Shown one piece after another: positions 14,190 to 27,200 of a stretch of DNA of 64,000 nucleotides; the first letter of the stretch is position 1; every line of letters begins with the position of its first letter. This DNA is from Paraspadella gotoi (Eukaryota > Chaetognatha). The notes under the pieces are model-generated. The model made no database searches, was not told the DNA's origin, and worked only from the letters and a program-made list of their open reading frames with translations. The stretch is from assembly GCA_051294375.1 (NCBI GenBank), contig CM119265.1, positions 21,514,278 through 21,578,277 on the forward strand. Reading direction: 5' to 3'. The position numbers and the translations under genes are program-made.

Positions 14190-16859
14190 AATTATGTTTG
14201 TCATCCTCCTATTCTTCCCTCACACCCATTCAAAATCCCAACTTCATTTCCAGTTTTTTTTTGTTTTTTTTTCGCGCTATTTCAGTTTTTCTTTTTTTTT
14301 AATTAACCGCCCGAAAGTTCGTTTACTTCATCCGCCATATCCCGACTCCGATGGTTTTTCAAATTTTTTGGGCGTCATTTGAATGTTTTTATTTTTAAAA
14401 AATATAAAGATGATGTAGACTGGCCGAGCGTAATGTATCAGTCGACTATGTACGAAACGTTCTCGTACTGTTTTACGAAATTATCCGTAAAGAGCATAGA
14501 AAGCGAAAACTATGATTCAAGTTTTTCTGTACTACCTGTGTTCGTCAACTTGCAACATTTTTCTTATCTTTTCCATTTACCCCTCGAATTTTTAATATGC
14601 GAGACTGTACTTTAAAAAAACGATTTTTTTCCTCCTTTTATTTACCTTTTGTGGTGTTTCCAGTTATATCCAGCTAGCTGTTATTGTTTTTCCCCAAATT
14701 TTGTAATGACACACACAGAACAGTAATAAGAAATTAATTCAGCGGTAATCTATGCAAATTATAATTATATAGATTTCACAAGAATTGTGTCACAACCACT
14801 ACTCTTATACTTTAATACTTTCTGCTTTCGGAGTTCTCAAATACATTGTGTAGTACTTTTAAAAAAATTGGAGAACATAACTAACTAGATGGTGAATTTG
14901 TGTGGTGCAACACATTGTGATAATCTTATTCCATTCAATTTTAATATTATATTCTTTTTCAGTTCAAATTCTCATAAATGTATTACTATTATATCATTCA
15001 GCATCACTGCTGAGGCCTTATATCACATCATAAAAATTAAGATCCCAAATATTTGATCACACACTAAATTCGTTTATTTAATTTACCAAATCTGGCTTAA
15101 TTATTGCTACTGAGTAGCAAAAGTTGTCAACGTGATTAAGCTTTCGTCGCTTATGATTACTTTGTCAGAGAAATGTCTATATCATTCTTATTAATATCAT
15201 TAATTATTAAAACCAGTCCTATTAATTTAAATTTTTTTCATTTAATGCAATGCTGTATTTTTACTCATAGTCAGTCGTATATAATTTAAAAAATCATTAA
15301 CTAGTTTGGAGTCGGCAGATATTTGGCAGCACCCATCAACCTTCCATAATATTGCAAGTCAGCTTTTAAATAATTGTAATTTGTAATTAAATTTAAAACA
15401 TACTTTTAAGTAGGCCTTCTTCCAGATTGCCATAAATTTAGGCATTATTGTTGTTGTTATTATTGTTAAGCATTATTTAGGCTGAGATTACGGATTAGTT
15501 GAGAATTAATAAAATTATAAATCGGGTTTAAATTATGCAACATGATTAGGAGTAGCTTAACTCAGTAAGGTGGTTAAGAAATTTAAATTAATTTTTTAAT
15601 ATTTATTTATAAATAGGAACGGTTAAAAATTTTTTTAAGATTTTTTATTTTTAAGATCGGATTCAGGTAGCTTGCAAAAAGTTGTCTACACAAAGTATAA
15701 TTCTTTTTTCGATATTTTGATGTGGGTGAAAAATATGAAAAACTATTAATAATCATCATCATCATATTTCAATAATTTTATTACTTATTTTTAATTTTGA
15801 CCAAGAAAACGTAAGAATTTTGGAAAGTTGTAGTTATATATTTTTTTTTATTTATTCAACTTTTTATGCTTTATCAGAATAGGTCAAAAAAATTTAAGAT
15901 TGATTTAAAAAAATGTTATTATTATTTAGTAAAATTATTTTTTTACCTAAAAGTAGACTTCAAGACTAAAGTTTTGAACCCCCGCCCATATTGAATTTAA
16001 TTTCATAGTAGATTTCTAATATGATGATTTTTCTGTTTTTGAAATTGTCAATGGACTTATGAGGGGAAAAAAAATATGTGTTCTATGCAAGATACTTCCC
16101 CTTCAAACTGTCTGTGACACATTTCAAATATTATAAATATAAATGTGGTATTCTCCTTTGCGAGGAAGGAATATGTTGTTTTGTTTCTGGTCGAGGGCGC
16201 TGGTTTTTATTTTAAAAAATCGAAAAACCTTAAGTTCCTGGGATTTAGTCTGCTTTTACAAGATGTGCTTGTGTTGTGCACATTTTTTTCTGGGTTTGTT
16301 CTTTGCCTGCTTAAGTTATCTTAAGCTTAAGTAAGATTTTAATTTTCGCAGACAAATCATGTGCTTGTATGGCACAGTAAAATCTGCTACGTAACTATTT
16401 TCCCAACAAAAATATTTTTTTAAAATTTTATCATTAATAATTTTATTATTAATAATCATTAATAATTTCCGTAGAATTAGGCCCAAAATGGCTCTACTGG
16501 ATTTTCGAATCCTTAACGAGATAATTATAATTAGAAACAAAAGTTTTTATTCCCCTGAAAACAAAACTGTTCGGACAGTAAAATTAGGAAGGGGCTCCTT
16601 GAGTAACTTTTCAATCTACCCGTAACTAAAGTTATGTGCTAAAAGTTAATTGATTTTCGAAATTAAGATGTATTATATTATCTAAAAAAATTATATTTAG
16701 CTTTAAAATTTGAACAATTATTTTAAGAAGTATTATTAAAAAAAAAAAATTCTTCATAAAAAATATAAAAATGAATGAAAATATAGATATAGGTGAAATT
16801 ACACTAAGTAGGCTTAGTCGTTCTTACATTTTTTTAACCATATAAAAAATGCGTTAATT

Positions 16860-17115
16860 ATATAGAGTTCTGTGGCAGCAAGACTTAAAGCTGCCTCACT
16901 GCTGTCCGTCCTCAGCCTCGTCTCAATGGCTGAGCAGGCTAAATCATCTCATTCCATCCGTGCGTCCCAGGTTCAATCCCTGGGTATCCCGGTTCTGGCT
17001 TAAATGTGACGGTGCCGGTATAAACATGCCAGTGACAGGAGGCGGTCACTGAGGGTCCGCAGCCCCTACGCCAGTTGGTGAGATACCCCGCGCCCCGGGT
17101 ATCACAGGCTATCCT
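16860..17115 (+). mobile_element. tRNA-derived SINE, plus strand
   Basis: An A box, TGGCTGAGCAGG (about 16927-16938), is followed 31 bases later by a canonical B box, GGTTCAATCCC (about 16970-16980). A GC-rich body then runs to about 17110. It stands out as a GC-rich island in AT-rich intergenic DNA. The tRNA cloverleaf is not intact, so it reads as a SINE and not a tRNA gene. Confidence 0.65.
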
Positions 17116-17380
17116 CCCGTTGCCATAGTTCAAACTTAAATTTATGGGTTTTAACCATTTTTATCGAGTGTATAAACGAGATCGTGATGGTTTCGATTGA
17201 AAGCTTGCAGGGATCTGTTACGTCATTATCTGTCCAAAGTCTGGTGGCAAGATGCTTATTTATTAAATGAATATATAATTTCATTGCTTTTCTCAGGTGA
17301 TGCATTGTAATATTATTAGCAATCACTTGTAGAGTTGGGTCGGATTTTATTCTAAATCGCTTGACCCGACTCCTTCCAAG

Positions 17381-17580
17381 AATCTTTTCGAGCGACACAA
17401 AGGAAAAACGCGGATCTCAACAAAGAACTGGAATATGACGAGCGAGAGGATGAGAAATCTCTCAACGATTCTGATGACGTGGAATTCGGAAGGAACTCTT
17501 CGTATTCAGCCTCGAATGACAGAAAAAAAAAATCACTTCTTTCCTTTTGGGATGTCATTCATTTGAATATCAAATTGTAA
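17381..17580 (+). CDS. Orphan 3'-terminal exon candidate
   Basis: An open frame of 63 codons runs from about 17392 to a TAA at 17578-17580, preceded by possible acceptors (TTCCAAG| at 17380 or TTCGAG| at 17391). The peptide is charged and acidic (NADLNKELEYDEREDEKSLN, then Ser-rich). Its third-position C/G use resembles real exons nearby more than the surrounding AT-rich DNA. It has no start codon of its own. It could be an alternative last exon of the upstream PIP5K gene, joined from a phase-1 donor, or the end of an unseen transcript. I recognise no family. Confidence 0.3.
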
Positions 17581-18208
17581 GCCTCGCGATTTTTCCCCCC
17601 GATTGCGTGCGTCGGTTGTATAAAAACTTTTTTCCTTTTTTTCAATTTTACTTACATGTCGCTAATTTCAAGTTTTTGTGAAAAATTCTTTATCCGTACT
17701 CTTTACAAATATTTTAATTATTAAAGCTCTACCCGGACAATTTAACTATAAATTTCTTTCTTTCTTTATTTTTAAACTATAAATTTCTTTCAAAATAAAA
17801 AATATCCTTAGTTGGAATTTTGTTAATATTTATTTAAAATGTGTATAATTTTTGCCAAAATAAAAATCGTTTAACCCAATAAATATAATATAATATAAAA
17901 AAGAAACTAGATCAAAGTGAAACTGATAGCTGACAAATCCGCTCGTCGAAGACGCCTGTTTCTTTTTCCCGTTCAGGGACGCGGTCGTAAATTATTTTTC
18001 TGAATCCTCGGGAGATCTTGCGGTTCGAACCGGTTTATTTAGTTTTGTTTTTTTTTTATTTCGTTTTCAGTTCGGAGCTTGACACGGATCTTACAAATCT
18101 TATACCCGGAACAGTTTCTAAAAAAAACAACAACAAAAAAACATTTACGATTTGTTTGGGAAACTATTCCAATGAAGATAAAAATAAAATAAGCAAACTG
18201 GATAGAAA

Positions 18209-21200
18209 ATGGCGGCTGCATCAGACGGCCCCACCATCTCCGGTGCCCTGAACCCCTTCGACGAGTACATGAGCGACTCTGATGACGACGTGAGTCAATA
18301 AATAATTATATAATCATAAAAGCAGGTCATCTTTCTCTTTATTTTTACTCTTTTTTGAGTATCGTTAATTTCGCCATGTTTAAATACCTCTTTCCATTAC
18401 TTATTCAGTCGCCTTCGTCAATGGCCTCGGGCTTAGACCGCAGAGCGAGCGCCTTCTTCACCTCCGAACCCAGCGGCGCCCATTCCGATCTAACCGGAGA
18501 CGAGAAGGAACTTCTCTCCAAGCTGGAAAGAGAGAATAAGTGAGTCTAATCCTTATTGACTCAATAATTCGAAGCCTCGAATTACGAGCCATCCCTCTCT
18601 TAAGGCGCCTCGAGGAGGATCGAAAGGCGGCGACGACGCTCTCGGCGGCGACGCACCTTGTTCCGATCGGCGTTAACCTGGCGCGACGCGCGTCCGGAAC
18701 TTCACTCGTTTCGTCCAATTCCAACAGCAACGTCGCGAGTGAGTATATAGGGTAGTGCGGGGTAATTCGGAACAGGGGTAATTTGGAACACTGCCATATA
18801 GAATTAAAATAATTATGTACTAATCTTCTAATTTTTTTAGTTTTATTTTATTTCACCAACTTGACTTCCATAATTAACGTTACAGCATTTCGCAATTTCA
18901 AAGCTGCGAGTCAAATTTCGTCTTTGAGTTGTCGTTTTCAAGCCTCTGACAGTCATATTTGACGTAATATGACTTTTTAATATTAATATATAACAGACGA
19001 GACTACTAATTTTTAGTTCTTAAATAGTATTAAAAAAATAATTCAATTATTTTTTACATAGCTACAATTAAATTGGGGTAAAACGGAACACCTGTAGACT
19101 GTGTAGAGTTTTGCGTTTCCTCGTATGCTTTTTATAATGTGTTAGCGGTAACTTTACTATTCGACGACCGAAACCAACCTTAGCTACCACCAGTCAGTGG
19201 TTTGTTAATCGATTAAATTTTGTTTTCCCCTCTAACGTAGAATCTCAGTTTGCGCAGGAATATAAATTTTTGTTAAGTTTTATTAAGAAACATAAATTTC
19301 GGACATGTTTCGGATTCAATGAATCTTAATTCATATGTCAAAAAAAGAGCGGTATTAAAAATACATTGATGCCGTAGAATGCTTGAGAATATTTTTTTTT
19401 ATATTGTAAAGTATCAATAAAATTTACAAGGCTCCGGGTAACTTTTCTGTGAAAGACAATGCATTATCATATTATGCAGCAACATTTATCCCTTACTTTA
19501 TAAGGGATAAATCTTTTTCACTACTCGCCAAGGACCATTTTTGCCACAAATCTGATAAAAAATATTATGTCAGAGATATAATATTAATAATAATATGAGT
19601 AGTCCTCTTGATCAAAAAAAAAAATAAAAACAGTTAGAGATGATAATAATAATAATAATAATAATAATAATAGAGAACTATTTTTATGCTGTTGAGAACG
19701 AATCTTTTTATTCAGTTTTAGGGAGGTCTTAATATATATCAAAACCTATTTAACGGCCAAAAAATGTTTGACAATGAAATTAACCGACTTTTCCAAACCG
19801 CGACAATTTTTTATTCCATTATGGTATCATCCCTTTGCTTAAAAGTTTACTAAATTTTTTTTTTAATTTCAAACCGTGAAATTTTTAAAATATTGTGACT
19901 TTAGTCACTTCAAACAAATGCTTCTGCTTCTCCCTGAAGGTTCGACAGAGGACCCCAATTCTGCGGAATCGTCCTTAGAAGAAGATCGTTGGAGCCTCTG
20001 GGGAAAGATCGTCAACGATTGGGACTCATATCGCAAAAAAACAGCCTTTGTTAAGGTAGGTTTTACTTTAAGAGAAAAGAGATTTCAAAATAACATAAAT
20101 CTGGGGACTTCGCCTTATCTTACAAATTTTACTATTGAAGGTTCTTGTATGTTTGATATTTATATTATTTTATAGGTTAATACTCGACGGTTTACGTTTG
20201 CCGTTTAAAAAATTCTTAACGGATACTACTGTAAATTTTCTGAGTCCAAATCATTTTTATACAATATCAACAATTTATTTTTTTTTCGTTCATTTTCTGG
20301 GATTGTCCCAATAAACTGATTATTGAAAATGTTGAATAGAGAAGCAGAGTTTATTACGCATCCCTTCCAAAACTGTCGACTTTCTGACAGCAGCAAAAGA
20401 GGAAGGAATGGCAGCATTCCTTATGAGGGCGGTCGCAACAGCATATAACACTTTCCCTGGACACTTTGAGAAAGTCATGGTTGCCGAAGGAGAATTATTT
20501 AAATAGATTGTATTCTGTTAATATTTTTATATATATATACCAATTTTCGCCAAATTGTCGTCGCCGCAAGATATTATTTTTTTTTACCCGTTCAATTTTT
20601 AATTTCGTCCCAAAAGTCCTGGACCTCCTTGTATATAAAAGTGAACAGGAAAAAAATTAAATGATAAAAATTGACTTTTGTTTTTTCAATTTGAACTCCT
20701 TTCAATTTTCACATTTTTCATTTTTCACATCTCAATTTTGTATGACTATGAGTTTAAAAAATTGTAAGGGACAATACAATCTTTTAAAAAAACCCCATCT
20801 GGAGTGAAGACCTTTTGCAAGCACTGAGCAAGCTTTTGTTACCGCGCCCGGTAAGAAAGCTTCCATTCCTACCACTGTGACCGCTTTCAGAAAATGGAGA
20901 TATGTAGGAGACACGTTGGACTTCTGACTTGAGCACCTCTCATTCTTAAAAGTCTAGGGTATCACAATCAGGAAAACAGGGGGGTAACAATTCCGGTTTC
21001 GTTTTTCTCTTGATTTCTGCTAAAAAAATTTAAAATTTTGTTTAGGAATGGCGCGGAAAAATTAGACATGTGATGGAAGAAAAATAAAGTAAGACAGTTA
21101 TCGAACAATTTTTAGGTCAAATCTATCGATCGAAACCTCTGTCGAGCTGTCAGTAAAACTTTATCAGAAAAAAGCTGAACCTCCCTGTAAAATATTTTCT

Positions 21201-24200
21201 TTTTTTTTAATAAAACATCTGTGGGCTCGTTGGAATTAAATATTAATAGTTCACGGTGATTTTTTTTTCTTAACAAAACAATATGCTAACAGTCAAGGCT
21301 TTGAATCGCGAATATTCTCTGTATTTCAGATCTTCTTTCAATTAATTTTTGGTAACTTTACTGATTCTCGCTTTGATCGACCTTTCTGATTTTTCAAGTT
21401 TGGACGAACGTTACCCTCGCACAAAATCATCTTTTCTCTTTTTTGTTCTGCGTGATGGTCCTGTGAAATGTGTTTTATAAGTTTTAAAACTGCGTGGCTG
21501 AGCAATTGCTTAAAGGTTGAAAATCATTTCTCTTTTATACCTTGACACACTGTGGAATTTCAGGAAGCACTTCATCCTCCGCCATACTTGGAATTAGCGG
21601 CACGCAGTGGTATACTGCTAACTAAAATTACCCAATATTTCGATTATTTAAAAACATTTTTTGCTAAATTTGTTTTACCTGTCCCGCTTCAATCCGAACC
21701 AACTTTTTGTAATCCAGAGGTTCCTTATATCTCTGTATAGGATGGTAGGTCTTGCCCAAAATATCACTAGTTGGCGGTACTCCAGGCCATTCCTCCGTTT
21801 CTCTTTCAATTTCCATTAATTTATGGCTATCATCTACTTTGTTACCTAAATTCGGGAAAGCTGAACTCATTTTTAAGTTCGGTAAACATTTTCTTTCTGC
21901 TTTCTGGGTAACTACTTTTATTTATTTTTATATAGTTGTAGAGAGTACCCACCTGCGAACAACCATTTTACTCGTCCTATTGTCCCGTTTTTTTACCGCT
22001 ATTTTTATTTATACTATCTCTTAAACACTAGTATTATTTTCATTTAAAGTCTCAATCTTTACCTTGGCAGTATCATGACATAACTAAACCTTGTTTCATG
22101 TTGCGAACCTGCAAATCTCACGCACCAAATCAGTATGATATTTTTCGCGTATTTCCAATATGGGCATGAGCCTTGGTTGTAAACCCTGTGTTATTAAATT
22201 TTTTAACTTTTTTTTTTTTATCTTTCACTACTATTGAAACCTTAAAGAAAGGGCAGAGGCAAGACGTAGTAAGTCCGATTTTACATGACGTTTGTCTGAT
22301 ATTTGTCGTCGCGTCACGTTTATGCGATTTTTTTCCTTGGCTGCCGCTGCCTCTATTTGAGAATCGGTTAGTGTAATGAGCGAGCCCCAACTGTCAACTT
22401 GATCGACAACCTGTTATAATAAAAAATCATTAGTTAATCTAAAGTTAATCAAATGAATACCTCGCACTTACTGATTCCACTTTCTCTTCCGAGGGAGCTT
22501 TGATTAATTCCGGTATATCCCATGGCAAGGATTTTTCTTGGCCAAATGCCCCTATATAGCTTCCAAGTATTGTCCATAGCCGAACGGTTCCTGAACTACT
22601 TGCAGAAGCCACTAACTCCTGATTTTTAAGAATTTTTTCAATAAAGTAAATTTTAACAGAATATTTGATATGAATAACTAACCTTTTCATCAATAAATTG
22701 CACTGCGACTGTGCTTTTAACATGCGCAAGCCAGCAATTAAGCCGTAAAGGAATTTTCAGAGTTTCGGCATCGAGATGTGATGGTAAAGAATCGGCGAAG
22801 GAGGAATATGTTTTATAGCGCAGCTTGGCAATTGATAGCAAATAGGGAAACCTTAAGCGATATAATTTAATTTGAATTTTTTTCTGTCGTTTATTATAAT
22901 GTTATATGATTTTTTAAAAGCTTTACCTTTGGAAATAAGGGTGTGCTTCTAGAACTTCATCCTCATCCTCCATTGTGCACAAAACCTGTTTTCCTTCTTC
23001 GCACCACCCACTAATATCCCATATATGAAGGTGGCCAGTGCTACATTTATAAAAAAAAATTTATAGATTGTTTTACAACAGTGAAAGTTGTCAATAAGTT
23101 ACCTATCTCCTATAAAAAGCATAGTTTCCTTTTCATCAACATCGATGCACATTATGCCACTTGATTCATTAAAGGCAGCATGGAACTGACCAACGAGGCC
23201 ACCTTGAGGATGTGTTGACCAAGCCCTAATCTGGCATTAGTATTAATTTTTTATTATAAATATTTATTTTTGAATATGATGGTTTTGATTAAATATTTTT
23301 CGTTCAATTGTTAATCTAAAGATGCTTCACAAGCTTATTTGTGTAAGGCTATTACTACGACAGAAATGCCTCAACTTTTCGTCATTTGAATTTACTTACC
23401 CATCCCCCTGAATCAGCTGCAATTAGTGTGGCGGTTAAACGCTTCTGTTCTCTAGTTTTTAAAAAAATTATCTTCTCTATCTGAATATGTAATAAAGCTA
23501 GATTGATAATAATTCGATAATATCTGAAATATTTTTTTTTACCGCGTTTCTGTATTTGTCAGACTCGACATCAACATCATAATTATTTATGGTTTCTGTT
23601 GGAACTTCAATAATTTGTTCTGCACCAATGCATACTCCATAAGGATTAATCTATGATTATTCCCGTGAAAATAAATAATTAAATTAAAATCATTTATTAA
23701 CTGCTGTTATTTCTCACCTTGTCTTTGGCATCTTCTATAGTCCTTCTCATTAATTTTCCGAACACTGACTGTGGATAATCTAAATATGACATTGAGCTAT
23801 TCTATTATACCCGTTTTTTTTTGTTGAATCGTGAACGTCGTAGTGGCGGTTTTTTTTTTATAATACCAAGTGTTATATAGGTTATATAGGTTTTGATTGA
23901 AAATTAAGTTACCTGGTTCTTCAAAGCCTTGTGAATGTGTAGATGTTTTAGCTATTGGGGGTAATATTATTCCCTTTGTTGTGTCAGCCGGTATATTCGA
24001 ATCTGGGCCAGACATTTCACTTTGTCTTGATCCTTTTCGTCGACCATCTGTTTTCATTCAATATTTAAAATTTATTTAAAACTGTTTTAGATGTACCATT
24101 AGATCCAGTTCTCCTTTTATATTAACTATCAAATGATCCTGGTGATGTTTGTAACTTTGATGGTGTGAGAGAAGGTTTTGATTTTGTATCTTGCCCGGCC

Positions 24201-27200
24201 GAGATAGATTGATGGCTTCGCGTCTTTGTCACTAAGGCAAGTGTAAGCATTAAAGATGGTTTATTTGCGGGGTATTGAAGTATTTTATTTTTTTGCTACT
24301 TCGAATTTTGTAAATGTTTAATAAATTATACAAATCTTATGGTTAACTAAACATTCAATTTTTGTTAACTTTAATCATATAACTTTTTGCTTTTACTAAA
24401 TATATAATATTAAATTTGTATTACTTTTAACAAGCAGAAAGCATTGGCATAATTTTTTTTAAATTCAGAAGGTTTTTTCCCAATCTAATTATGATCGCAA
24501 ACTTGTCATAAAAAATTTGGCAAACAATTTTCGTTTTCACTACTCCATACTATGTAAAAGTAAAATTTTCAATAAATAATACATTTTTTAGAATAAAACT
24601 GAAATTTTTAAACATTAATTTACCCTTTAAGGAAGGTTTCGTCTTTCCACTTTTTTGACTATTGCCAGGATCGTCAAGCATTCTCTTTCCTCCCGAATCT
24701 ATTTGTCCCATTTCTTTAAGCGCCATCATTGACCAAACAGTAATAGGATAGCGAGATGTTGTTGCATCAAGACGAAAAATCAAATATCCTGTAGAAGATA
24801 GTAAAAAATATTTCATAAGATACTTAAATATTTTTTTCCTTTCTTTGTGGTTTTTCCTCCATCTCAAAACGAGTAACACAGAATAAGAATTTAATTCTTG
24901 CGAATGACTAAACCCTGTACAAGAGGCGAATTTAGGATTCGCCACAGTAACGTGAATAGTTCCAAAAATTCATGAGATTGATACAACTAAAGTGTCATTA
25001 ATGAATGTTTTGTTCATCAGTGTAGAAATAGGTTTTTTGTTCTGATGAAGGCCAACAGTTTAGCTGAAACATGTACGTTTTTTAATAAAAATGAAAACAA
25101 ATTTATTGTTTGTAAACAAACTTAATTTTTATTAATTAATTATTATTCTCTATATAAAAAAATTCTTGTGTCTTTATTTCGTCGAAATAAAAGAATGAAA
25201 GGGAGCAGTTTATTTGGTGTCATTCGCTTTGGGATCCAGAGTAAATACTTCTTTGTCTTTAAAACCTGCCTGTATCTAAATTCCATACTATCATTTCGCC
25301 GTCATATGCTCCTGTAACTAAAATATGCAGTGCCTCATTTGCTGACATTGACAAAATATCCTCTTTATGCTTTTGGGGCCAAACTTTGGTCAAAGGATCA
25401 ACAGCCTATTTAAAAAGTTTGTATCTTTGGATATTATTAATATCTTATTAATATTATCTGGCAACCAGATGAAAAAATGAATAAACCTCATTGTCCACAC
25501 CATCAACAAAAACTGTCACTCTTTTATTCCAACCGGCTGCAAAAATACATTGCTTTGCAAATACAATGCATGTAACTTCTGTGTTTCCAACTGTCTCCAT
25601 CGTTCTTAAAATTTGCCCTGAAATGTAAATACTTTACTTTTGGTGGTTTACCCACTGATATTTTTTTATACCATTGTTGTAATTCCATATTTTTAATGTC
25701 CCGTTTGAAGCCCCAGTTATTAATCTAGTTTTTTTTTCAACAAAGCAAGTTGCGGTTATTTCAACTGGTTTTAATCCATGCATTGATGTCGTATGCGCGT
25801 TGATAAATTGGATAACTTTTTGACCTAACATTAATACATGAAGTAGATTAAAACCCCAGAAACTTTCGCTTATGTCACTTATTTTTGTACCTGTGGCGAT
25901 ATCAAATACTGAAATAGTTGAATTTATGTCCGTACTCACTATTACTTCAAAAATGTCATTGTAAAGAGCCGAAGTGACCTGATATTAAAATTTTGACTTT
26001 GTGCCTTAGATTTTTTGACGAAATCTAAATTATGGATTTTTATTTAACGTACTTCGCAAGTATGTGACACTGGTTTCCCTGCTTGTTCTTTGGGGTCCAA
26101 TTGTTCTAGTAAAATTACAACGTTGGTTGCTATTCCCAATGACAATAATTGGGGATTGAAGCAAACTGCTCCTATGCTTCTATGGGTGTTTTTGTCAAAT
26201 AATACGCGTGGACTATAAAAAAAATATATTCCTACAATATTGCCACTCACATATAAATGTATTGGTAATTACGTTAAAGTTTGTAAAGATAATCCGTCTT
26301 TCATATTCCAAACAATGATTACATTGTCCTTGGAAACTGATATAAGCTGATCACGAAAAGAATCCATTTGTAATTGAATAACGGAAACAGTATGACCTTT
26401 CATCACTCCAATAGAATGATTAGGAATAAAAGGATCCCATAGTTTCACTAGCCCATCCTCAATGTTTGAAATACTGATTAATTTTTTTCTTTCAAAATCC
26501 TAATTTTACCATCTAAGAAAAAAGTATATCACATTATTAGTCGAGGATATCTATTCGAAAACTTGTTCAATTTTTTTATAAATCTGAATGTTTCCGAATC
26601 GACATCGAATTTCCTTTCAGTAGATTCCATTTTTTCGTAGGTCAAATCGTTTAGAAGTAACAAGCAAAAATGATCGCTACTTCAAATGAAAAATGGCGAA
26701 AAAATTTAGTTTTCTACCATTTTTGTATTTAGTTATTAAATTTTATTTTGAATGGAGTTAGTTTTTTTTTTAAAGTTTTTAATTGAATAGTTTTCAACAA
26801 TTATGTGATATACCTTTTTCCTAGATGGTAATCAGTTGCAGATTCCCTTACTGATTGTCCAGTGATGATCACGTTTCCATTCGAGCGAAATTCAAAACAA
26901 TTTATTCCTCTTGAATGTTTAAAATAATGACCATGTGGTTCTGGTGACGGCTCTTCAAGATTTATATGCCCAAAGAACATAGCTGTTTCGAAGTCGCTTT
27001 AATAAAAAAAATAATAAAATAACAATTTTTGGCTGAATAATATTGATTCATTTTTCGAAACCTGCAACAAGAGAGAAAAAAATTATTCCGTGCTTTTTCG
27101 AAATATTTTACACTTGTCACCCAATCGCGGTGCAGATTTTTGTATAGGACAGCGTTTAAAGTGACACATTTTCCTGAAAATGTATATTAGATATGGACAT

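Larger units (their letters stand above)
14190..18208. other. AT-rich intergenic region between PIP5K and EVI5
   Basis: Between the PIP5K stop and the EVI5 start most of this 4 kb is AT-rich and low in coding signal. It contains the SINE at about 16.86-17.11 kb and one exon-like open frame at 17.38-17.58 kb, listed separately. The last 600 bases must hold the EVI5 promoter. I see nothing else. Confidence 0.55.

Noticed and set aside
16920-16995. Possible functional tRNA gene
   Set aside because: A and B boxes are present, but acceptor and anticodon stems do not pair convincingly, and a non-tRNA body follows.
17103-17398. 98-codon minus-strand frame after the SINE
   Set aside because: AT-rich, no recognisable motif, and overlaps the better plus-strand exon candidate.
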